This document shows, one piece after another, positions 18,225 to 27,871 of a stretch of DNA of 64,000 nt. Each line of letters begins with the position of its first letter. The stretch's first letter is position 1. Position numbers and translations under genes: made by a program. Under the pieces are notes generated by a model. It worked only from the letters and a program-made list of their open reading frames with translations. It searched no databases and was not told the origin of the DNA. Source of the stretch: Nocardia sp. BMG51109 (lineage in GTDB: Bacteria; Actinomycetota; Actinomycetes; Mycobacteriales; Mycobacteriaceae); contig NZ_JAFQ01000004.1 in NCBI RefSeq assembly GCF_000526215.1, positions 6,262,001 through 6,326,000 on the forward strand, read 5' to 3'.

Positions 18225-18249
18225 ATACCCGATGGGGGACAAACCAAAC
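18225..18249 (-). promoter_or_regulatory. Sigma-B/F-type promoter of the rsbRST operon
   Basis: On the minus strand the sequence contains GTTT (18249-18246), 15 bases, then GGGTAT (18230-18225). This equals the general-stress sigma consensus GTTT-N14-16-GGGTAT. The predicted start of transcription would leave a leader of about 85-90 bases before rsbR. A promoter of this kind suggests that the stressosome operon is switched on by the sigma factor it controls. Confidence 0.65.
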
Positions 18250-18337
18250 GCAGTTGCTCGTCGACCCGGCGAACTCCCGGCCGTGGCCGTCGGCGATCCG
18301 GGCGCCGGGGCGGCGGAAAAACGGGTGACCGGCGGGT

Positions 18338-18835
18338 TCAGCTGTCATGCCGGACCCGGGTGGCGTGGTGCGGATCACCCGCGCGCCGGTGATGAGCGAG
18401 CAGGGTGTCGTAGATGTCGGCGAGGGCGGCGAGCTGCTCGCGATCGAGTACGTCGATCATGTTCCGGCGCACGCTGTCGACGTGGGCCGGCGCGGCGGTG
18501 TCGAGCACCTCGGCGCCCTTGGGCGTCAGCACGGCGGCGGTGCGGCGGGCGTCGTCGGGAATCGATTCGCGCGCGACCAGCCCGCGCTTCTCCATCCGGG
18601 TGATCTGATGCGACAGCCTGCTCTGCGACCATTCCAGCACGGCGGCCAGTTCGGCGAAGCTGCGCCGATGGTCGGGGGCGTCGGCCAGGCGGGCGAGCAC
18701 GGTGTACTCGACGTAGGTGAGGTTGGCGATGCGTAGCGAGTCGCGGCCGACGGCGGCGGCGATGAGATCGCGCGTGAAGACGAAGCCGAGCCAGGCGCGC
18801 ATCTCGAGATCGTCGAGCCAACGGGGTTCGGTCAC
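18338..18835 (-). CDS. MarR-family transcriptional regulator
   Basis: Dimeric winged-helix repressor, 165 residues. Core: LTYVEYTVLARLADAPDHRRSFAELAAVLEWSQSRLSHQITRMEKRGLVARE, with the recognition helix in WSQSRLSHQITRM and the wing RESIPDDARRTAAVLTPKG. The GTG at 18835 is preceded by GAGAGGAATC. It is divergent from the fumarase gene, and a likely operator (inverted repeat GTTGAAGGTGCAAC) lies between them at 18966-18985. Ligand unknown; the family responds to phenolics, oxidants or antibiotics. Confidence 0.88.
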   Translation of the reverse strand: MTEPRWLDDLEMRAWLGFVFTRDLIAAAVGRDSLRIANLTYVEYTVLARLADAPDHRRSFAELAAVLEWSQSRLSHQITRMEKRGLVARESIPDDARRTAAVLTPKGAEVLDTAAPAHVDSVRRNMIDVLDREQLAALADIYDTLLAHHRRAGDPHHATRVRHDS

Positions 18836-18965
18836 GATTCCTCTCCAGGTCCCTGATGCGTCATGCTATTGCCTTGCCGTCGCGGTCACCACCGCTGTGC
18901 GGGCGCCGGCCCGCACGTCGGAGACGATCGGCCACCGCGTCAAAGACGAGAGGTACACGGACAAT

Positions 18966-18985
18966 GTTGAAGGTGCAACCTTTAG
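18966..18985. promoter_or_regulatory. Candidate MarR operator between the marR and fumarase genes
   Basis: The stretch GTTGAAGGTGCAACCTTTAG contains two nested inverted repeats: GTTG-N6-CAAC and AAGGT-GCA-ACCTT. Sites of this form are typical of actinobacterial MarR repressors. It lies in the divergent region, 130 bases upstream of the MarR start and about 130 upstream of the fumarase start. Assignment to this MarR protein is an inference from position. Confidence 0.5.
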
Positions 18986-18992
18986 TCGACCA

Positions 18993-19011
18993 TGAGATTA
19001 GGCTTGCCTGA
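18993..19011. promoter_or_regulatory. Candidate DtxR/IdeR iron box upstream of fumarase
   Basis: TGAGATTAGGCTTGCCTGA agrees at 14 of 19 positions with the IdeR consensus TTAGGTTAGGCTAACCTAA. It lies about 100 bases before the class I fumarase gene, whose product needs a 4Fe-4S cluster, so iron control would make sense. The match is imperfect and the assignment is tentative. Confidence 0.35.
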
Positions 19012-19113
19012 ACCGGGCCGGACACCGGGTCCTGGCTAGAGTCGGTTCGCTTGGATTCACCCGGCTGCCCGTGCGCCCTGCGCCGCAGCCCCTCGTCGAG
19101 GAGTGTGCGAAAC

Positions 19114-20790
<1,677 letters not shown>

Positions 20791-21007
20791 GCAAGGGGCC
20801 GAGGGGTTTCGGCGTGCGCGGTTGTCGCTGCCGGGTGGACCGAGTAGGGGCAGACGGTGTTCGCCCCGCGTGGGGTACGCGCCGGTCGTCGCCGCCGTAG
20901 GGGCGGTCTCTGTATGGAGCGGACGGTGATTCGGCGTCCGGCCCCGATTGTCGCTCGACCCGATCCGCGCCGGGCTCGTACCGAGCGGGTGCGGCCGGAC
21001 GAGGACG

Positions 21008-22450
21008 TCAGGGTGTCGTCCGCAGGCCGGTCCGTAGCCGGCCGCCGGGGTCTACCGCGCGGCGCAGGGTGTGCAGGCGGGGCGCGTTCGTTCCGTAGCA
21101 GCGCGCCGGGGTGTTGTCGGGCTCGGCGTAGTTGACGTATCCGCCGGACGTGGCCGCGCCCAGGGCGGTGTGCGCGTCGCGGATCCAGTCGCGGGCCTCG
21201 TCGGTGTCCTCGGGGGCCTCCACGATCCACTGCAGGCAGGCGGCGTGGCTGCGCCACGGGAAGGCGGTGGCGTCGGCGGGCAGGTCGCGGACCGCGCCGT
21301 CGAGCGGATCCACCAGGACGTAACCCGTTGCCCCGCTGCGGGCCCGGCCGGCGATCGTGCCGACGATGGCGTCGGCGGTGGCGGGCGACAGCTGGGCCAG
21401 GATGTCGGAACCGGCGACCTTGGCCGAGCGCGGTGTGGTCTCGCCGCCGCCGAGGTGGCGCGCCGCGGCCATCGGGTCGAGCGTGCGTTGTTCGGTCGAT
21501 TCGGGGACCACACCGGCCGCGGCGGCCAATGCGGTTGCCGCCCCGGCGCCTTCGCCCGCCGGAGCGACCACGACCGCCGCGCAGCCGAGGCCGTCGCCTG
21601 CTGTCGACACCTCGACAGTGGCCCAGACCGTGTGCGCGGCCGCGGGCATCCATCGTGCCCAGCCGGTGAGGACGCGGGCCGCCGCGCGGCCCGGGAAGGT
21701 CAGCCGCACAATGTCTCTGGCGACCGCCGGGTGCGCGCGGTAGGTCAGCGAGGTCACGATCCCGATCGTGCCGCCCGCTCCGCGCAGCGCCCAGAACAGC
21801 CCGGCCAGTTCGCCGGCCGAGGTCCGGGCGGTCGCGCCGTTGGGCAAGACCACTTCCGCGCCGAGGAGGCGATCACAGGTCAGGCCGTAGCGGCGCGAGT
21901 CCACACCGATCCCGCCGCCGAGCGTCAGACCCGCCAGCCCGACGGTGGGGCAACTGCCGACCGGCAGCGCCTGTCCGGAGCGCGCCAGCTCGGACAGCGC
22001 CCGGAAGGTCGTCACGCCGGCGCCGACGGTCACCAGGTCGGCGTCCACGGTGATGTCCCGCAGTCCGCGCACGTCGACGACCAGCGCCCCGGGACTCGCC
22101 GAGGCGCCCACGTAGGAATGCCCGCCCGCCCGGACCGCCAGAGGCATCTCGTGCTCCCGGGCGAAGCCGGCGGCGGCCCGGACATCGCCGGCGGTGGCGG
22201 CCGCGACCACCCCGGCCGGTGCGAACTCGTCGAACCGCGGATCGAACAGTGCCTTGGCCGAACCGAATTCGGGCTCACCGGGCAACGCCAGCGATCCCCG
22301 CAGCCGTCCCCGCAACCCGGCCCAGTCGACGGCCTGCGCGGCGGCCGGCCCCGCGCCGGCCAGCCCGGCCGCCAGCGCACCGGCGCCGAGGAGCAGCCCA
22401 CGGCGCGGCAGGCCGGGCGGCTCGGTTCGTTCGACTCGGGTGTTCGCCAT
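21008..22450 (-). CDS. Tat-exported FAD-linked oxidase (berberine-bridge-enzyme type)
   Basis: Exported flavoprotein oxidase of 480 residues in the PCMH/BBE family. A Tat signal is visible (LPRRGLLLGAGALAAGLAGAGPAAAQA). The FAD-binding domain has RAGGHSYVG, in which the His is the expected 8-alpha covalent flavin link, and LTLGGGIGVDSRRYGL. The C-terminal BBE element reads YVNYAEPDNTPARCYGTNAPRLHTLRRAVDP. Family members oxidise carbohydrates, alkaloids or other alcohols with O2. The second covalent anchor Cys typical of bicovalent members is not obvious. No ribosome site stands out before the ATG at 22450. Substrate unknown; monocistronic. Confidence 0.88.
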   Translation of the reverse strand: MANTRVERTEPPGLPRRGLLLGAGALAAGLAGAGPAAAQAVDWAGLRGRLRGSLALPGEPEFGSAKALFDPRFDEFAPAGVVAAATAGDVRAAAGFAREHEMPLAVRAGGHSYVGASASPGALVVDVRGLRDITVDADLVTVGAGVTTFRALSELARSGQALPVGSCPTVGLAGLTLGGGIGVDSRRYGLTCDRLLGAEVVLPNGATARTSAGELAGLFWALRGAGGTIGIVTSLTYRAHPAVARDIVRLTFPGRAAARVLTGWARWMPAAAHTVWATVEVSTAGDGLGCAAVVVAPAGEGAGAATALAAAAGVVPESTEQRTLDPMAAARHLGGGETTPRSAKVAGSDILAQLSPATADAIVGTIAGRARSGATGYVLVDPLDGAVRDLPADATAFPWRSHAACLQWIVEAPEDTDEARDWIRDAHTALGAATSGGYVNYAEPDNTPARCYGTNAPRLHTLRRAVDPGGRLRTGLRTTP

Positions 22451-22770
22451 CGGGTTTCATCATGCCGGGCCCGATCGGCGAGCGCCGTGCGCCCCGCCGT
22501 GAGACTCGTGCTACACGATGACCGTGCCCGCCCGGCGGGTGGCGCGGGCACCGAGGGTGTCGCCCCGGGTGGGTGTCCGGCAGATCGGTCACGCGGGTCC
22601 GGTTCGGAGGGCGTTGTTTCGGAGGAGCGTTGTCCGGACGGGACGGTCGCTCGACGGCGCCGGAGGGGAAAGTTGTTGCGGGCGAGGGTCGTTGGCCCCG
22701 AGATTGTGACGTTCGACGAGATTCGTGTCGCGAATCGGCATTGGCGCACCGGTGACATACGATCGTTCGC
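22451..22770. other. Intergenic stretch between FAD oxidase and VanY-like genes
   Basis: A 320-base divergent region. It has many short GC-rich direct repeats (GGAGGGCGTTG, GGAGGAGCGTTG) but no gene that could be supported. One 17-bp inverted repeat is listed separately at 22720-22736. TACGAT at about 22759-22764 could be a -10 element for the carboxypeptidase gene with an almost leaderless start. Confidence 0.4.
22720..22736. promoter_or_regulatory. 17-bp inverted repeat upstream of VanY-like gene
   Basis: GATTCG-N5-CGAATC, exact 6-bp arms, 35 bases before the ATG of the carboxypeptidase gene. Candidate operator; no cognate regulator is adjacent. Confidence 0.35.
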
Positions 22771-23247
22771 ATGGTGCGAGGCGTGGCGGAGTCGGTGCTG
22801 GCCGTGGGGCTGGCCCTCGGGGGATGGTCGTGGGGTGCCGGGGTGGGCGGTGCCGCCGAATCCGCGTCCGGCACCGGCGGACTCGATCCGGCGCTGACGG
22901 CGGCCTACACCCTGGCCGAACAGCAGGCGCATGCCGAGGGTGTGCCGCTGTCGATCACCTCCGGTTACCGCACGCCCGAGCAGCAGGAGGAGCTGTGGCA
23001 GGACGGGCTGGCCACCTACGGCGGCCCGGACGAGGCGCGGCGCTGGGTGCTGCCGCCGGAGGAGTCGACGCACGTCCATGGCCGCGCCATCGATGTCGGT
23101 CCCGAAGAGGGAGCACAGTGGCTGGAGGTCAACGGCAACCGCTGGGGCCTGTGCCGGACGTTCGACAACGAGTACTGGCACTTCGAGCTGGCCACCGCGC
23201 CCGGCGGCGAGTGCCCGCCGCGGGTGCCCAACGCGGCCGAACGCTGA
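22771..23247 (+). CDS. Secreted D-alanyl-D-alanine carboxypeptidase, VanY/M15 family
   Basis: Peptidoglycan peptidase of 158 residues. A short signal peptide (MVRGVAESVLAVGLALGGWSWGAGVGGAA) precedes a minimal M15B catalytic domain. Zinc and catalytic motifs are all present: SITSGYRTPEQQEELW, STHVHGRAIDVGP (zinc His and Asp) and EYWHFEL (catalytic Glu/Trp and zinc His). Such enzymes trim the terminal D-Ala of the stem peptide or turn over muropeptides. The protein is close to the smallest size for the family. No clear ribosome site is found, so translation may be leaderless from the ATG at 22771. Confidence 0.9.
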   Translation: MVRGVAESVLAVGLALGGWSWGAGVGGAAESASGTGGLDPALTAAYTLAEQQAHAEGVPLSITSGYRTPEQQEELWQDGLATYGGPDEARRWVLPPEESTHVHGRAIDVGPEEGAQWLEVNGNRWGLCRTFDNEYWHFELATAPGGECPPRVPNAAER

Positions 23248-23427
23248 TCGAACGGCCGGTACGAGACCGGTCGGTCGCGTGGCAGCTAATGCCCGGACAT
23301 CCGCGGACATTTCGATTGTCCTGTGCATTCCCGGCGTGGCGGCCGCATCGATCGGTCATTGTGAGCAGTCGGCGGCGTCCCGGCAAACCGCGGGGCGTCC
23401 GCAACGGCACGAATTGATGGAGGTGTG

Positions 23428-23691
23428 GTGACACGGCGGGTACACGGGGCAGGCTGTTGGTCGGTGCCGACGGAGCGGGCGGGGCGCCCCCGGGCCGCTC
23501 ATCCGGTACTGGACTACCCGCCGAGCTGGCTGTTCCTGGATCTGCCGACCGCGGTGCTGCTGGCCGTCTTCGTGGGCACCGGTTGGCTGGGCTACGCGTG
23601 GCCGAACGACGCCGAGACCGACCCGCCGATGTCGGTGGTGGTCGTCCCGGCCGAGAACGCGGCCCCGCCACCGGCGACGGTCCCGCGCTGA
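23428..23691 (+). CDS. Small single-pass membrane protein, function unknown
   Basis: About 87 residues with one membrane segment (WLFLDLPTAVLLAVFVGTGWLGYAW) and a short Pro/Ala/Val-rich tail facing the other side. The start is one of two adjacent GTG codons (23425 or 23428), with GGAGG upstream. High GC in third codon positions supports coding. No family was recognised. It follows the VanY-like gene on the same strand after 180 bases and could belong to the same envelope function. Confidence 0.55.
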   Translation: MTRRVHGAGCWSVPTERAGRPRAAHPVLDYPPSWLFLDLPTAVLLAVFVGTGWLGYAWPNDAETDPPMSVVVVPAENAAPPPATVPR

Positions 23692-23849
23692 CCGATCGAC
23701 GAGCCGCCGGAGTCCGGTGCGCGGCACGGGAAGTGATGACCTGCCCCGGCCGCGCCGCCCGGGCCGCGTGCGGGCGCGAGCGATGAGACGGCGTTCGGCT
23801 CGCCGCCGCCCGCGCGGTCCGGCCCGTCGCGAGTGGGACCGATCACCGC

Positions 23850-25190
23850 TCAGGCGTCGAGGATCTTCCCCGGATTGAGCAGTCCGAGCGGATCCAGGGC
23901 CTGCTTGAGCGCCACCATGACGTCCACGGCCGCCTCGTGTTCCTCGCGCAGGTACTTCTTCTTGGCCAGCCCGATGCCGTGCTCACCGGAGGCGGTGCCA
24001 CCGACGGCGAGGGCGTGGCGCACCATCCGGTCGGAGAAGTGCTGCGCCGCTTCGTATGTCGAGTCGGTGTAGGGAACGACGACATGCACGTTCCCGTCGC
24101 CGATGTGCCCGGCGACGCTGACGTCGAGACCGAGTTCGGCGCCGAGCCGGGTGGCGGCGCCGACCGCGCCGGCGATGCGCGAGAACGCGACGGCGGTATC
24201 GGTGACGAGGAAGCGATGGCCGGGGCTGCGGGCCTTGAGCGCGAAGAACAGCAGATGACGGTCCTCCCACAGCGCGTGCCGCTCGGTATGCGTGCGGGCC
24301 CAGGCGATGTCGACGGCACCGTGCGCCAGGCAGATCCGCCGGAGTTCGGGCGATTCGTCGCCGGCCCGGTCGGAGGCGGCCTCCACATCGATGAACAGCG
24401 CGGGCGCCTCGGCGTATCCGGTGCCGCGAAAAGCGTTGACGGCGGCCATACTTCCGGCATCGACGAGTTCGAGCCTGCTCACCGGCAACGCCAGCCCGAG
24501 CATCTCCACGGCGGCGTCGACCGCGGCCTCGACGGTCGGGAACGAGACCCGCAGCGAGCACAGGAATTCCGGGATCGGATGCAGCCGCACGGTGAGCTCG
24601 GTGATGATGCCGAGCGTCCCCGCGGACCCGATCAGCAGATCCTTCAGCGCATACCCGCTGGCGGACTTGCGCACCGCCCGCCCCAGCCGCGCGTGCGTGC
24701 CGTTCGCGAAAACGGCCTGCAGGGCAAGCACATTCGCGCGCATACCGCCGTACCGGACGCTGGTCGTGCCGCTGGCATTGGTGGCCGCCATGCCGCCGAG
24801 CGAGGCGTCCGCGCCGGGGTCCACGGTGAACTGCAGCCCGAATTCGGCGGCCGCCGCGTCCAGCCGGGTGCGGGTGACACCCGGTTGCACGGTGGCGGTG
24901 AAATCGCCGGGCGAGATGTCCAGGATCGAATCCGCCCGGGACAGATCGAGAACCAGCTCGTCGCCGCGGGCGAGCAGATGTCCCTCCAGGCTGGTGCCCG
25001 CACCGCGGGTGATGAGCGGGCAGCGGGCCTCCCGTGCCCACTCCATCACCGCGAGTACGTCGTCGAGACCGGCCGCGTAGGCGACGCCGCGCGGGCGCCG
25101 GCCCGGACGGCCGGTCTCGTCGACGGTGAACTGATCGAGCACCGCGGGGCGGATATCGGTGTCGATCGGCGGGCCGGGGAGGGTGGTCAC
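23850..25190 (-). CDS. GlcD-type FAD-linked 2-hydroxyacid dehydrogenase
   Basis: Flavoprotein of 446 residues with an N-terminal PCMH FAD domain (RGAGTSLEGHLLARGDELVLDL, DPGADASLGGMAATNASGTTSVRYG) and a C-terminal FAD-oxidase domain with the metal-site loop HIGDGNVHV and the closing SGEHGIGLAKKKYL. This is the glycolate/D-lactate/D-2-hydroxyglutarate dehydrogenase family, which turns D-2-hydroxy acids into 2-keto acids. It is the last gene of the six-gene operon; its GTG overlaps the methyltransferase stop by 4 bases. Together with the FMN enzyme of the same operon it would allow both D- and L-hydroxy acids to be oxidised. Exact substrate unknown. Confidence 0.9.
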   Translation of the reverse strand: MTTLPGPPIDTDIRPAVLDQFTVDETGRPGRRPRGVAYAAGLDDVLAVMEWAREARCPLITRGAGTSLEGHLLARGDELVLDLSRADSILDISPGDFTATVQPGVTRTRLDAAAAEFGLQFTVDPGADASLGGMAATNASGTTSVRYGGMRANVLALQAVFANGTHARLGRAVRKSASGYALKDLLIGSAGTLGIITELTVRLHPIPEFLCSLRVSFPTVEAAVDAAVEMLGLALPVSRLELVDAGSMAAVNAFRGTGYAEAPALFIDVEAASDRAGDESPELRRICLAHGAVDIAWARTHTERHALWEDRHLLFFALKARSPGHRFLVTDTAVAFSRIAGAVGAATRLGAELGLDVSVAGHIGDGNVHVVVPYTDSTYEAAQHFSDRMVRHALAVGGTASGEHGIGLAKKKYLREEHEAAVDVMVALKQALDPLGLLNPGKILDA

Positions 25191-26188
25191 CCGCGCTCCA
25201 GGATCGTGGTCACCAGCATGGTGTGATCCTCCATCCGCCGGGTCACCGACCAGCCCAGGGCGGCGAAGGCGTCCTCGTACTCCTGCCGGGTCCACAACCG
25301 CACGCCCGTGATCGAGTGGTAGATCTCGTAGGTCGGCGAGAACCAGGGCTGCTGCGTCCAGTGCGGAGCCTCCAGCAGGTATCCGTCGCCGATCACCAGC
25401 CGGCGCACATTGGGAAACCAGTCCATCCACCCGCTCAGCACCGTGGCGATGCCGGCGCCGTCGCTGGCGAGCTGGTGCAGCAGGAAGAACGACATCGCGG
25501 TGGTGACCGCGTTCCGGTCGACCGCCTCCAGCCAGGCGGGCGGCTGCGGTTCCGGCTGCACGGATCCGGCCAGCAGGGTGACCCGGTCGGCGATGCCCAG
25601 CGGCGTGAGTTCGGCGGTGGCGTCGGCGATCACGCCCGCCTCGATATCGACGCCGAGGAACCTCTCCCGCGGCGCCAGGGCCGCCAGCGCTTTGACGCGC
25701 CCGGCGTCGGCGCAGCCGAGATCGACCGTGCAGCCCGGCGTGTCGTCGTCGATCGCCCGGCCGATGGTTTCGAAGATCTCGGGCCGCCGGCGGCCGATAT
25801 CGCTGCATCCGCGGGCGACCTCGCCGGGTTCGGTGGCGGCGGGGATGTGCGGGAGGTGGGGGTTGTCGGACAGCTGCCGGAAGGTGGGCTCCCAGCCGCG
25901 CACGGCGACCCGGACGAAGCCGCGATTCTTGGCGACGTCGTGCCCGGTGTGGGTGAGCTCGTACCGGCGCCCGCGCCGGTGCAGGAAGCCGGCCCGGATC
26001 AGGCCGTCGGCGACGGTCTGCTGGATTCCGGTGGTCGGCGCGACGGTGTCGCCGGTGAGAAGCGTTGCCCACCAGCCCCAGTCGTCGGCGGCGACGATGA
26101 GCTGTCCGGCGGTCTGGCCCTCGATGACATCGCGGATGGTGAAGTCACCGACGGCATTGGGCGCTACGAGCGGAGTAACAGCGGTCAT
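25187..26188 (-). CDS. MppJ-like SAM-dependent 2-keto-acid C-methyltransferase
   Basis: Methyltransferase of 333 residues with an N-terminal winged-helix dimerisation part (1-130) and a Rossmann SAM domain (motif I VDLGCADAGR at 155-164; acidic GVDIEAG at 179-185). It resembles the phenylpyruvate C-methyltransferase MppJ of mannopeptimycin biosynthesis: the segment MDWFPNVRRLVIGDG matches MppJ, and both histidines that bind iron in MppJ have counterparts, His238 (SFFLLHQLAS) and His291 (YEIYHSITGVR). These enzymes methylate the beta carbon of a 2-keto acid held by the metal. Comparison is from memory of the MppJ sequence, not an alignment run. The flanking genes encode two 2-hydroxyacid oxidases and a RidA protein, which fits a keto-acid substrate. 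It overlaps both neighbours by 4 bases. Confidence 0.75.
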   Translation of the reverse strand: MTAVTPLVAPNAVGDFTIRDVIEGQTAGQLIVAADDWGWWATLLTGDTVAPTTGIQQTVADGLIRAGFLHRRGRRYELTHTGHDVAKNRGFVRVAVRGWEPTFRQLSDNPHLPHIPAATEPGEVARGCSDIGRRRPEIFETIGRAIDDDTPGCTVDLGCADAGRVKALAALAPRERFLGVDIEAGVIADATAELTPLGIADRVTLLAGSVQPEPQPPAWLEAVDRNAVTTAMSFFLLHQLASDGAGIATVLSGWMDWFPNVRRLVIGDGYLLEAPHWTQQPWFSPTYEIYHSITGVRLWTRQEYEDAFAALGWSVTRRMEDHTMLVTTILERG

Positions 26189-26550
26189 GATCGATCTTCC
26201 TGGTGTGCGGCGAACGCGATCGCCTGGATTTCGATGAGCAGCCCGTCGATGGGCAGGGTGGTGACGGTGGTGGTCCGCGCCGGTGCGGCCGTGGCGAAAT
26301 ACTCGGAGAAGGCGGTGTTCCACGCCGGGAACCACCGCCGATCGGACAGATAGCAGTCGAGCTTGAGCACCTGCTCGCGGGTGCTGCCCGCGGCCTTCAG
26401 TGCGGTGTCGAGCTGCCGGAACACCTCGGCGGCCTGATCGTCGAACGCGGTCGCCGAGACGGACATGGTGGCGGGGTCGATCGCGGCGAGTCCGGAGGTG
26501 AACACCAGTCCGGAACCGCTGCGCGCCAAGGGAAACGAGGGGCCGCTCAT
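26185..26550 (-). CDS. RidA/YjgF/Rid-family enamine deaminase
   Basis: Trimeric chorismate-mutase-like fold, 121 residues. Conserved features: SGLVFTSGLAAIDPAT, and the PARTTTVTTLPIDGLLIEIQAIAF segment that carries the Arg needed for binding carboxylated enamines/imines. RidA proteins hydrolyse 2-aminoacrylate and similar enamine intermediates to keto acids. In this operon it could protect the PLP pool or release the keto acid from an imine. ATG at 26550 overlaps the stop of the 76-residue gene by 4 bases. Confidence 0.9.
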   Translation of the reverse strand: MSGPSFPLARSGSGLVFTSGLAAIDPATMSVSATAFDDQAAEVFRQLDTALKAAGSTREQVLKLDCYLSDRRWFPAWNTAFSEYFATAAPARTTTVTTLPIDGLLIEIQAIAFAAHQEDRS

Positions 26551-26777
26551 CGGAGGAGCCTCGGTGTCGGGGTTTGGGGTGCGGGTCCCCGGCAGGTGCT
26601 GCGGTGCTCCGCCGAGGCCGGTCCCGTGTCGCCGTCGTGCCGCAGGGCCGCGGGCGGCTCGGCCGGCGAGGGCAGGGACGGTCCGCCGGGACCGGCCGGT
26701 ACGGGGCCGTGGACGTCGCGCCTCGGCGGGGCGGGCCGGATCGAGGCCGTCCGGACACGGGTCGCCGGCGTGGTCAC
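26547..26777 (-). CDS. Unrecognised 76-residue Pro/Arg-rich protein embedded in the operon
   Basis: Small gene fitting exactly into the space between the FMN oxidase and ridA. It begins GTGA, overlapping the oxidase stop by 4 bases (26774-26777), and ends TGA, overlapping the ridA ATG by 4 bases (26547-26550). All other junctions of this operon are also 4-base overlaps, so this is good positional evidence. About 86% of third codon positions are G or C, close to its neighbours. The product starts MTTPATRVRTASIRP, has one Cys and is rich in Pro and Arg; no domain, signal peptide or membrane segment is seen, and it is probably disordered. It could be a small regulatory or scaffold protein, a peptide precursor, or an accidental frame. 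No homologue is recognised. Confidence 0.5.
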   Translation of the reverse strand: MTTPATRVRTASIRPAPPRRDVHGPVPAGPGGPSLPSPAEPPAALRHDGDTGPASAEHRSTCRGPAPQTPTPRLLR

Positions 26778-27871
26778 GACTCGGCCCGCACGACCCGGTG
26801 CCGATCGATATCGGCGAGTGTCTGTGTGCCCGCGAGGATCATCAGCGTGCGCAGCTCCTCGGTGAGCAGTTCCAGCACCCGGTCGACGCCCGCCGTGCCG
26901 GCGGCGGCCAGGCCGTAGATGGCCGAACGGCCGATGATCACCGCGTCGGCGCCGAGGGCCAGGGCGAGGAAGATATCGCTGCCCGTGCGGATTCCGCTGT
27001 CGAACAGGATCGGCAGCGCGGGCCCGACGGCGGCGCGGACGCCGGGCAGCATGGTGAGGCTGGCGGGGGCCGGATCGACCTGGCGGCCACCGTGATTGGA
27101 CACCACGATCGCCGCCGCGCCGAGTGCGACGGCCCGTTCGGCGGCGGCGGGGGTGAGCACGCCCTTGGCGATCCACGGCAGCCCGAATCCGGCGGCCGCG
27201 TCCGCCAGCTGACTCCAGTCCCACACGGTGCCACCGTGTTTGAGGAGCTGACCGAAAACCTCCGCGACCCCCGGGGCGCCGTTCTCGCCGGTCAGGTTGC
27301 CCGCGAAGTACCGCAGGTCGGGGTCGAAGCGGTTACCCATGTTGCGGGTGCGGAATCCGCCCACCGGGCAGTCCACGGTGACGCACAGGGCCTCGAATCC
27401 GGCCCGCTGAACCCGCTCGGCCACCGCCCCGGCGTGCGCGAACGGGTGCAGTTGTGCGATGCGGGCGGCGCCGGGCGCGGCGGCGCGCACCTGTTCGTAG
27501 GAGAAGCTGCCGGCCTCGGGCACGATCGACAGCGCGCCGCGCCGCTCGGCGGCCCGGGCGACCGCGAGGTGGCCGTCCGGGTGGAACAGCGCGTCGCCGC
27601 CGAAAGGCGCGGTGAGGACGGGTGTTTCGAGCGTCATGCCGAGCAGTTCGGTGCGGGTCGAGGGAACGCCGACGCCGCTCATCGGCTCCGGGAGGATGCG
27701 CCAGTGGCCGAACGCCGCCCGGTTGTCGCGCAGCGTGACCTCCTGTCCGGCGCCGCCTTCGACGAAGTCCCGGACGTCGTCGGGGAGTGCCGCGGCGGCG
27801 GCGCGGTGGATCTCGTCGTGGGTGGCGAAATCGACCCGGGTGGGATAGAAACTGTCCAGCTGTGCGGTCAT
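26774..27871 (-). CDS. FMN-dependent alpha-hydroxy-acid dehydrogenase/oxidase
   Basis: TIM-barrel flavoenzyme of 365 residues in the L-lactate/glycolate/mandelate oxidase family. It oxidises L-2-hydroxy acids to 2-keto acids. Family motifs: TLETPVLTAPFGGDALFHPDGHLAVARAAERRGA, VTVDCP, WIAKGVL (Lys that binds FMN) and IVVSNHGGRQVDP with the catalytic His, followed by DSGIRTGSDIFLALALGADAVIIGR. The ATG at 27871 overlaps the permease stop by 4 bases. With the GlcD-type enzyme, RidA and the keto-acid methyltransferase, the pathway probably passes through a 2-keto acid; relatives such as 4-hydroxymandelate oxidase work in natural-product pathways. The substrate is not known. Confidence 0.92.
   Translation of the reverse strand: MTAQLDSFYPTRVDFATHDEIHRAAAAALPDDVRDFVEGGAGQEVTLRDNRAAFGHWRILPEPMSGVGVPSTRTELLGMTLETPVLTAPFGGDALFHPDGHLAVARAAERRGALSIVPEAGSFSYEQVRAAAPGAARIAQLHPFAHAGAVAERVQRAGFEALCVTVDCPVGGFRTRNMGNRFDPDLRYFAGNLTGENGAPGVAEVFGQLLKHGGTVWDWSQLADAAAGFGLPWIAKGVLTPAAAERAVALGAAAIVVSNHGGRQVDPAPASLTMLPGVRAAVGPALPILFDSGIRTGSDIFLALALGADAVIIGRSAIYGLAAAGTAGVDRVLELLTEELRTLMILAGTQTLADIDRHRVVRAES

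Noticed and set aside
26547..27871. Mycofactocin-like cluster (small peptide beside an FMN dehydrogenase)
   Set aside because: No radical SAM gene is present, and the peptide does not end in a mycofactocin-type core, so only the chance resemblance remains.
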